Below, one piece after another: positions 55,317-64,000 of a DNA stretch of 64,000 nucleotides. The stretch comes from Ischnura elegans. Lineage: Eukaryota > Arthropoda > Insecta > Odonata > Coenagrionidae. The DNA is taken from positions 91,622,566 through 91,686,565 of the forward strand of contig NC_060251.1 in assembly GCF_921293095.1 (NCBI RefSeq). The letters run 5' to 3'. Made by a program: the position numbers and the translations under genes. The notes under the pieces are model-generated. The model saw only the letters and a list, made by a program, of their open reading frames with translations. It was not told the origin of the DNA and made no database searches. Position 1 is the stretch's first letter. Each line of letters starts with the position of its first letter.

Positions 55317-55448
55317 TGTATTAAATATCTAAATTTCCAAAAATGTGCCAAAATTTTGCCCCTATGATTACCCTCAGTCATTCGTTTCCAAAAGCTAAAG
55401 CGCCACTTACTCGAACATTTACACCACACAAAGAATAATCGGGTCCTA

Positions 55449-55462
55449 CTGTTCGGGCGCCA
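55449..55462 (-). promoter_or_regulatory. Candidate tRNA-Lys-type primer-binding site
   Basis: TGGCGCCCGAACAG on the minus strand equals the first 14 bases complementary to the 3' end of tRNA-Lys, as used by many retroelements. It lies about 130 bases before the gag start. The two bases before it follow ...GCCACA, a plausible LTR end. Confidence 0.7.
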
Positions 55463-55464
55463 CT

Positions 55465-56834
55465 TGTGGCGTCCCACCCCCGACTCGCCCGGATACCACG
55501 ATAGAACCGGGGGGAGACGTCGCACAAAAAATAAGAAAAAATACAAATCCGCGAAGATCCCTCCCGCATGGGACCTACGGGACAAAACTATGCCACTCAC
55601 TTCTCGTAATTCAAATAAATAAAGAAAATATTCCCCTTCTGTGAAGATGATTGCGGGTGGGGGAGTTCCCGATTCAAACTTATGGGTGACGTTCGGGCGC
55701 TGATGCACTCGTCCAACACGCATTTACGGGAAGGAAATCAGACGGGGCGAAAGGAAGGATGAAGGATATTTTCAATGGGGTGACCCGTGGAGGAATCAGA
55801 ACAAAAAACACTCTCTCAAAACACTTTCAATTAAACAAAATATAATTCACACAAATAAGGTTGCATATGACAAAAAAAGCAAAAGGAACCCTCTTATACG
55901 CTAATGAAATATGAATTGGTGAAAGCCACTTATGAAACATCGATGATAAAAAATAAAAAAACAATATAACTTGGTTTCTGGATGAAAATCAATATAGAAA
56001 ATGATGATAACAAAGTAAAGTTCGGTGGTGAACACGTAAATATGATACAAATTCAATGATTTCTTGACTGGGGAGGTAAATGATAGTCCATCCCGTCGAA
56101 TGTAAATTTGGGGTGCGAACGTTAATTGTACTTGGTGACTGATTTCACATTCACTTATGTAACGGGTGCGTTCCGTGACTGTTTGTCTTAACTTGGCTTG
56201 GCAGGAGACACAAGGGGGCTTTGGGGGGGGAATAGCTGCAATCTTACTTTATCGTAGTCCGAGTCTCGACCAGGTTGGATCCAACACTCTCTCTTTCCAT
56301 TTACTGCACTCCTTTCTCCCTTGTTGGAGGAAGCTGCATCCGGAACGGAGATAATGCGTCCTCTTCAGCTGGTCCTTTGCTCCTTCGGATGGGGGGGGGG
56401 GGATTCTTCTTCCAGATCAGTCTTTCTGAAAATACTTGGGCCCCTTAGTCTCCTCCTGCCGTGCGTCGCACTGATTTTGGGCATAGGCTCCGCCCGACAG
56501 TCACTTAGGAATTCTCTCGTTCTCTTTCGTGCACCACCTTTTTATCATACCTCAACTAGGGGTGGGGTAATGCACAATGAAGGGAGGGAGGAGTAATACG
56601 CCACTCATTCAGGGAAAACCCGAGCTCCCCTCCTCCCACACACACACACTCACACACAACCATACAAAAATCGGCGAAAACACATTCATCCCCTCATACT
56701 CATCCACGCCTTCCTCCACGGGCCCTGGTTTGGGGGTGGGGGTTTTGGGAAAGGTCGTGGAACGAGCGGGTAAACTGGTAGGGAAGAAAATGCGCCGAGT
56801 GGAAATGCACTGTAATGGGGCTTGAACCATTACA
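55465..56834 (-). repeat. Candidate 5' LTR of the gag element (1.37 kb)
   Basis: It would begin TGTAATGG at 56834 and end GCCACA two bases before the primer site, giving TG...CA termini. No second LTR is present in the window to confirm this, so the boundary on the right is a guess from the TG and from GTAC at 56835 matching GTAC at 53951. Confidence 0.35.
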
Positions 56835-57153
56835 GTACATATCTACAAAATCGGCGTCACAGCGCCATCTCTGCATTAAACAATAAACTTAGGAATTCAA
56901 CTTGATTTTAACATAATTACTTCAACAAGGAAGGTTCGTGTAAGTCTGCTAGAAAGCCAGCTAGTAGATTTGACGGATAGCACATACTATGTGCTATCCG
57001 CCAAATTGCCGGGAGCGACGAGAGCTCAATCCCGCTCGCTCCCGAGACCGCAATCCGGGATTGTTCGCTCCCGGGAGTGAGACTACCAGTTTGACTCCCG
57101 AGAGCGAGACTCGAGCGGGAGCGGAACGGCTTTTGCGCGCCTCTAGCTTTAAG

Positions 57154-58963
57154 TAGTACCCTACTATTGCTTAAGTCATCTGCTTACTGATTTTCCGTCA
57201 TAATACTAGATTTAATGAACCTATTTTACAGGAGGAGGCAAAAATGAGCGAAACAATGCAAAGCAGATTATTGATGACATTGAAAGTGTAATGCTGAACA
57301 GCAAAATCGATATACTATTGGGATACTTTTTTGGTAGCACTGTTTTGTGGGAAGGAAAGGACAGCTGTGCAAAACACATTTTCAAAGATTAACAAAGCTC
57401 TAATGCTGATTATGATCTGCTAATGGACGTGGAACTTCACAAGCGTCTACACCAAAACCTCTATAAGCAACCAGGAAGAAATATGCTCTCATGCATTTTC
57501 AATGGAAACACCAGAGGCCTTCATTAAACATTCCACTTTACAAGGTAGATGATGCAAACATTAGACAATGGTTAATCTAATATGTTGAAGCTTCTTTTTT
57601 AAATTATGTAATTTAGAAGCTGCATTAGACCATTAGTAAGCAAAATATTTACTTGTTTTTATGTGCTTTTGAAATAAAAACTATGCTATGGAAGAAGATA
57701 TGATTCCTTAGCAGTTCATGTCGTAGAATATCCAGAGAGGATTCTGGACATGTAGGTAAGAATTCAGAACAAGACAAATGATTTTTCTTGTGGAATTTTC
57801 ATACTTAACTTGCACTTGCAGGTGACCGTAAAGGATTGCCAGTGGCTAGTCTGGTGTTATTTTCTTGAATACTGAAATATTAATGCTTTCCATTTGATGT
57901 TAATTATGTACCATTCTCATTTTAGGCCCTCCTACGAGCACTAAGTTTGTCATAGCATTGACTAGGGTCAATTTATCCAACTAATCTACTGTCTACACTG
58001 ACAGCTGTTCTGTTCAACTGACTACAGCTGTTCCATAATGCATAAGAACACATTTGTATTTCATGAATAGCGATCAAATGAATAGGAAATGCTGTGATTT
58101 CTTTAGATGATGCATTAGGATTCATTCCACTTCACGTTTTTTACTTCTCCAAAACTCAACAGTTACCACCTTATCCATGTTTTTTCCTTGAAAATATCTA
58201 ACTTGCACATATGTGCATTCAGTCTAGACAGCAGATTTGTTGCATAAATTTACCCAGTCAATGCAATGATAAATGAAATTAGGTGGGCCTAAAATGAGAA
58301 TGGCACGTAATTAGGATCAATTGTATTGCCATTAAAATAAAATTTATTTCAGGGGAAAATAACTCCACTTTTGGTGATGAAACAACAATGTCACCCTTTG
58401 CATGTGTCTATTCATTGGTAATCTCCAATACTTAATGATTAATTTTTTCCCTTTGCATTCCAAGAAATCCAAAATTAATGAATCTAAACCTCAAAGCAGA
58501 TAAAGTTTTGCGGAAGGAAAGAGTTTCCGACCACAGGCTTACATGAAATAAAAATCCCAAAGAGATGAAGAGGAAGTTTCCTAGTGCATGACTTGGGTGC
58601 TGAGCACTGGACCACCATTGTCCGCATGTTTAAGTCTTTCAAAACGGTATTTTATTACAGCCGCAATTGTTTTAACTATTGGTTATATATGGAGGATGAT
58701 CCCTGGACAAGGTACCATGGACTGCAAGTCCATAAAGGTTGGATTGGATTCCGAGTCCCGGTTGAGGGACAATCCTAGCTAAAGTCGTTAATAATCACTC
58801 TTTAGTGTTATATAAAACATAGATAAATTTAATTCGTCAGCAAGAGAACAAAAGATATATGTAAATGCATTTCAAGCACAGCCAGAAAAAATAAAGGCTC
58901 TCCACATGGTGGTCGACTGCACCACCGTTATTTGAAAAAGCGCAGAGCTGCTGCGCTTTATGG
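57154..58963. other. Intergenic region between the hAT element and the 58964 gene
   Basis: AT-rich with no recognised gene or TIR pair. AATAAA on the minus strand at 58651-58656 is a possible polyadenylation signal for the gene ending at 58964. A 9-bp hairpin (AAAGCGCAG/CTGCGCTTT) at about 58937-58959 lies just after that stop codon. Confidence 0.4.
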
Positions 58964-59840
58964 TCACCTCTCCTCGCAGCGCCCGATCATCATCATCAGA
59001 GCGTGAAGAAGATTGACCGACGCCATCTCTTCAGCTGCACTCTTGTCAGGACCTTCACCAAATTTCACCAACTCCGGAGTGGTACCCAGACTAGCAGCGC
59101 ACAATGCATTCCCAACTGTACAAGGGAGAGCAGAATTAGGTCAACGCGTACATCAACCCACGACTTGTTCTTTCAAAAACACCATTGAACAACAACTGAG
59201 ATTACCCGGCTAATTTTTGCAGTTTCTTGAGTAAGCTAAAGGTTTCTCAGGCATCAAATCAAATTTATCCTTTCAACAAAAATTCAAAGTTTCACCTTCA
59301 TTCTTCACTCAACATGGAATCTTCTAAAAATAGGTTGAATATAATGTAGATTTGAAAAAAATGGAAAAATCTCGCGTTTATGAAAAAATTTAAGTTAGGA
59401 AAATAGTTTTAGCTTCTAATTAAATCGTTATCGATAAAAGCAGAAGATTCCGCAACAGTAAGAGGTTTATGATAGGATACAACCCAACTAGAGGCCACAC
59501 CCCACCCAAGGGAGAAAAAAAATACCTGACCAGAAACCAAAAATTCTGCACTGCAATTAGGAGTGGCAATTAAGAGACTTTGGTTTGAATCCAAACTGAG
59601 CCACCAGAGTTTTTCACAGCCAGCATCAGCCTTGATTGAAACCCACTTTGCCTAACTGTGTGGGAAGTCACTTTTCAGAAGCAGTGTTTGGAAATAATGT
59701 TAAAGAGCTGCTCGAGTCAGCCACACAGCATACACAAGAGTGCACTTACGATTAGATTTCATGAACATGTAATCAAGAGGAAGGTCATTCCCTTCTGCAA
59801 ACTTCTCCAAAGTCTCCTTGGGTGTGTGGCTCAACGCAAA
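58964..59840 (-). CDS. Last two exons of a probable dsRBD protein gene
   Basis: Exon 59840-59750 (acceptor GCTTTCAG, donor GTAAGTG) and exon 59115-58964 (acceptor TTGTACAG, stop TGA at 58966-58964) join in phase. Together they read SHTPKETLEKFAEGNDLPLDY, then LCAASLGTTPELVKFGEGPD and KSAAEEMASVNLLHALMM. The pattern helix-P.Y-strand-strand-G.G.....AEE.A..NLL..L is that of a type-B dsRBD, as in the third domain of TARBP2/Loquacious or the fifth of Staufen, which mediates protein contacts. Upstream exons are not in the window. The family is uncertain; the exon structure is good. Confidence 0.6.
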
Positions 59841-61192
59841 CTGAAAGCAAAGACAAGCAGAGTGTTACAAGAGTGGTTTCCAAAAATAAATGCATCATTC
59901 TCTCTGCTGGCTACTTATTGACTTGCCAGCCATCTAACCAATGGAAACACTTGGACCCAAAATCACAATTCCCCAAAAGAACTCAGTACACGTAAGGAGG
60001 AAAATACAAGTTACGTCAGAGAAAAATCTTCGCATTGAAATTTAGCAATGAAAAGGATATTCACATCTGTATAGTCATTTTGCATTTTTCTTCCTTTTCT
60101 TACGTGAAGATGCCAACAAATCCTTCACTTTCACCATTTCTTCTCACTCTATCTTAATTAAAACAAGACATCAAAGTGCCAAAAGCAAGGAATTTGGATG
60201 ATTGAAAACATTTTACACCATAGCAGTCATTGAGGCATCGAAGATCCTGCCAGTATCTAGCAGGTGCATTCCCTGAGGTATTCAGCTGTAGTTCGTACAG
60301 CCTTTCATTCAGAATTAATATCATCTCCACTATACACCATTGACTGGCTTGTCGTAATAAAGACATAAATAGAGGAAAAACATTGATTGCATTGATGAAA
60401 CACTGACATTCTTTACAGTATATGGTGCTCGGGGGTAACTGGGGCATAGTTTTTCAATGTGATAGTACCATTTCATTTTCAAATATGTATTTATTGTACA
60501 GATAACTCCAGTGAATGGGTGAAAATAAACACGTAGATTTGACAATAATATGACTAGCACATCATGTGACTTGAATTTAATTACTACCATTAAACAATAT
60601 TTTATATTAATATTATTTTCACATCTCAGTTGACCCCACTTACCCCACTACTTGAGGGTAACTGGATCACCCCATGGCAAATCCCATTTGAGCACTGCCA
60701 CAATTATTTTGGATAACTGGATCTATCAAAGTACTTTAAATTATCAGAAAAAATATTGGTTAACACAGCTATTTTGATTATTATGAATGTAAAGGCCGTT
60801 GTATCAGAACGGTTACGGAGACCTCACGGATTTCCCTTTCAAAACACAAACACCAGAGGCGGACTCTGCCAAGTCGAACATTCTGAGTTAGTGCTTCAGA
60901 GATTTCAATCGGTGGGGTGAATTCTCAGCTGAAAAATGCACAGTAAATTCTCGGTGAAGCTTCATTCAATTCACTGCAATATTCATGAACTCTTCCGCGC
61001 ATTCTAACATTATTAGATATAAAATCAATAAACATTAATATAGTCTGAGAGTTGCATCTCGAGCATTGCCAATCAAAATGCGTAATATTATTCCCCGAAT
61101 TGACCGATCGCATGGATTCAGGAAAGTATGGTATCTCGGCGCTACATTACTAAACTGAATACTTAAATTGATTCATTATGTTATACTGCGAT
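59841..61192. other. Intron or upstream sequence of the 58964 gene; no exon found
   Basis: Contains an isolated minus-strand unit of the 48-51 kb repeat at 60020-60100. No further exon with a dsRBD signature was recognised up to the transposon at 61193. Confidence 0.45.
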
Positions 61193-64000
61193 CAGGGTTC
61201 CCACTCTACCTGAACAATGAAATTCACGGCTTTTTCCAGGTTTTCACGGTTATTTTTCACGTTTTCACGTTTTTTTTAAGGTTTTCACGGTCTCAATTTT
61301 GCTAAATTCACGGTCCGTTAATAAGCCAACAATAAGAAAATCTTTTTGCTAAAAATTTGCTAAAGAAAAATTTTTTTGCTAGATTGCCTATGTCCCAGGA
61401 AACGCAGGATTTTGGCGAGTAATTAAGAAATTCATTAAAGGTTTCAAAACAATATTTTAGATAATAACAGGAATAGTAGTACTTTATCAAGATACATACG
61501 TCATATTGTTGATTCGACCCATGTCTCTTTCAAAATTCTGAATGTTTGCTCTCCACTCGGCATTTACACTGCTATTATGGATTTCAGTCAGATGTAAAAA
61601 TTCTTATCCATCAAACACCATTTCCAGTACACGTATTCACGAGAGCAATGTGCATGTTGTGCCTAAAACAACCGCATTCGCCGGTGCAGTGACTGGTTGT
61701 GAGATGGATCACGAAGGCCAAAAATAGTCAATTACTTGAATTGTTCCTGTCTAATGAATATATTTTTAATACAATTGAGGTAGTGTGTAAAGCGTGAACA
61801 ATGTTGCGTTAATCGTCAGCGGCACGCCCACCTGGATCTTCGCCTTCATATCTCTACTTGTTTTCTCCAGGTAGCTCACTCTACCCCCACCCCTACCATC
61901 ATGTGCTAGCGGACAACCCAAGGCGCTCTGCAATATTCACGCGCATCTAGCCCGGATTCTTTTCTTCATGTTCCATTATTTTCAGTCCATCTCTTAAAGT
62001 TCTCAATAGTTTCTTCGGAGGGGCCATGGTCGGAAGACGACTAAAATTAAACTAGTGAAAATGACTCTATTAAACTCACATGGAAAACACTTGGTGGTTC
62101 GAAGTCCAGCCACCCCGGAAAGTAGGGAACCACTCGTACGAGGTGAAGTTCGGAACTCACGTATCGCCAGAGCACACTGCAGAGGGCGAAGCGTGACCAT
62201 ATGACTGCGCCATGAAATTTTTTACCCTAAAGATGCCCATTCTTTTCTAATTAGCGTAGAGCAAGATGATCAGATGAATTCGGATTGTTAGTAGGGAGAA
62301 ACAAAAATCCTGAGAAGATATCCCTTCGTCAGTAACTCTGACAAGTGAGACTACTAGTAGTAGTATAGCTCGTAAATTGATAACTGATAACAACCTGGTA
62401 TCATGTTTTCGGAACAAAATGCCGAATTAACTGCCGTAAGCTCAGCTACGAGGATATCGCGTTTCGCCAAAAATCACCATCGTATTTTTCCATCTATTTC
62501 CTTGCTTAAAATACGTCATGTGTGGTCTCGTTTTTTTTTAACGTGCAAATTACTAACATTTCAATCTAATAAAAGCATAATAGCAATTACTGAATATCAT
62601 TGTTAGATACCTTTTGGGCTAATAGGTGATTCATGCAGCAGTTGACCTCCATAAACTGGGAACTTTAGGCTGAAAAAGGTCAGTTGGTGAGAAGAGGGGG
62701 GAGCGCGAAACACGTTTCTATTGTTCTCGTGTAACTCGATATTTTTTTCGAAGCTAAGGTCTTCGTAATAAGATCCCTGCGCGAGATGGGACCTGTTTTT
62801 ATTTTGAAGAAGAGGAAAGCGTCAGAAGGGGGGAGGCGAATGGTGAATGGAGGGGGATAAGGGTTCTTGGGAAATGCGCTAATGTTACTTTCCCACGGCA
62901 CTGAGCTTCTCCCAATGGTAGTTCCATCTCTTGGAGAGGATTCCAACTACGTGCTTGTCGTTATTAGCCATAAATGACACATTGTATTTATTTCGTCTCA
63001 TTTTCGTCAAACGATGGATGCGGGAAAATTCTGCGTCGGAACCGCGATCTTCAAACGATCAATGCGAGAAACGATACTTCAGGGAACGATAGATGCGGGA
63101 AAAAATTAAATTGTCTATAAGGAACTTTATTTGGGACCAGAAACGGCGAACGATCAATGCGGGAACGATAGATCGAGGTTCCACCGTATAACTTTCTTTT
63201 GAAAGCGGCAGTGTAATGACTTCTTTTCTCTGCTATTGTAATACTCTGAAACCAAAACTGAATCGATCTCTCTAATCAGAGGCAAATCATGTTCCCTTCT
63301 TACCGTTGCTCTGGGAAAAATGGAACGACTATGTAGCATAATTAATCGTAGAGGGCTTAACTTGGTGGAAATCCATAATATCACGAATACAAGGATCAAG
63401 GAAATAGCAAAGTTCTTGATCCTTGTATTCGTGAGACTATGTAGCAGTTTATATCGCGACGGCATTGAGGCTTTAACGTCACAAACAAACAGCATTACCT
63501 TAGATAGCACATAGCGGAGGAACTGGATCCCCACCGACAGTAAATAACTCCACACAAACTTTCCGGTTGCGACGTAAAACTGGCAAGTTCCAGGTCGACG
63601 CATGCGACAATCGTGTAATGCTGTGTTGCCATAAGCGGAAATCTTATCTCGTTTTCAGGGCCGCAATGCGCGAGAATTAGTAACGTCACGCCGAAAGCTC
63701 GCTGTCACCCGGTTCAAACGCAGGGAGCGTAGTGTCCACAGCGCATGGCAGGTTGTCAAGGCTAGCGGTCTTCCAGTCATAGGATTGAGGGTGTTGAATA
63801 AACGTTCAAATTTTTCGACACAATGACCATCTAGATTTAGTTTCGAAAGTGGTCGCTGCAGCCAGTGGGAAGGCTAATTGGGTGGAAGGGGGACTAAGCA
63901 GTGACCGAGGGAGGGGAAACCAAGCCATTTGAGGAAAGTAAGCAAGCTGATGAGAAGTGGTGTCATATTTCAGGAGGGGGAGAGAAAAGGCCTGCGCTGG
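61193..64000. mobile_element. Second copy of the CAGGGTTCCCAC element, truncated by window end
   Basis: Begins CAGGGTTCCCACTCTACCTG like 17843 and runs colinear, almost identical, to the window edge (equivalent to about 21120). It lacks the segment 18000-18545 of the first copy and has about 65 extra bases near 61490-61555. It contains the same broken HTH, T-like module and hairpin. The left flanking 6 bases are TGCGAT; the right flank is outside. Confidence 0.9.
63381..63434. repeat. Perfect 20-bp stem hairpin, second copy
   Basis: Arms 63381-63400 and 63415-63434 around the same 14-nt loop as at 20504-20557, identical in sequence while flanking positions differ between copies. Confidence 0.93.

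Larger units (their letters stand above)
51613..57145 (-). mobile_element. 5.5-kb hAT transposon with about 150-bp TIRs and nested insertions
   Basis: TAGAGGCGCGCAAAAGCC and its inverted match GGCTTTTGCGCGCCTCTA are the ends. Similarity continues for about 150 bases. A perfect 8-bp duplication GCTTTAAG flanks it (51605-51612, 57146-57153). It carries C-terminal exons of a hAT transposase on the minus strand, a 186-bp MITE, a broken THAP exon on the plus strand and a gag-bearing retroelement segment. The 5' half of the transposase is missing, so it is not autonomous. Confidence 0.9.

Noticed and set aside
56630-56665. CA-rich microsatellite
   Set aside because: A short, interrupted run; not noteworthy on its own.

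Overview
The window is nuclear DNA from an animal, almost certainly an arthropod with a large, transposon-rich genome, and probably an insect. The evidence is: AT-rich sequence, very long introns with GT/AG borders, Tigger/pogo, hAT and TTAA-type DNA transposons, a Ty3/Gypsy-like gag with a Lys-type primer site, and a gene of the insect R2D2/Loquacious double-stranded-RNA-binding family. I cannot name the species. One assembly gap of 200 N lies at 4008-4207.

The backbone of the left two thirds is one host gene on the minus strand. Five coding exons (41321-41180, 41108-40979, 32348-32146, 7319-7192, 808-644) join in perfect phase into 256 codons, with GT donors and AG acceptors. They encode two dsRNA-binding domains plus the start of a C-terminal region, and the gene runs off the left edge. 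It resembles R2D2, the Dicer-2 partner in insect siRNA silencing; Loquacious/TARBP2 is the alternative. A second minus-strand gene ends at 58964. Its last two exons (59840-59750, 59115-58964) encode what looks like a C-terminal type-B dsRBD.

The introns hold almost everything else. Intron 4 (808-7192) carries a 2.9-kb foldback-rich element (T1) with a Tigger-like insertion, and a 1-kb TA-flanked element. Intron 3 (7319-32146, about 24.8 kb) contains a head-to-tail tandem duplication (8464-21643 and 21664-28257). The two copies differ by whole transposons: copy 1 has an intact Tigger (9804-12991) and a 3.5-kb element with a 6-bp target duplication (17843-21299), and copy 2 has a 2.3-kb Tigger relative (24992-27266). 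Each insertion has its empty site in the sister copy. T2, an inverted relative of T1, lies at 29521-31452. Intron 2 (32348-40979) carries a head-to-head tRNA-like pair split by a hAT MITE, a 955-bp TIR element, Gypsy integrase remnants, and a 2.2-kb hAT-type element with a TTAA-flanked element nested in one arm of an internal inverted repeat.

Upstream of the gene (41.3-58.9 kb) are a 1.3-kb TIR element with a central palindrome, a 2.6-kb array of degenerate repeat units that reverses orientation, and a 5.5-kb hAT element (51613-57145) with long TIRs and an 8-bp duplication. The hAT element holds a three-exon transposase remnant, a nested MITE, a broken THAP exon and a gag ORF. The right edge (61193-64000) is a second, truncated copy of the 3.5-kb element. 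No prokaryotic feature, CRISPR array or rRNA gene is present. The most notable theme is an RNAi-pathway gene whose introns are filled with hairpins and oppositely oriented repeat pairs.
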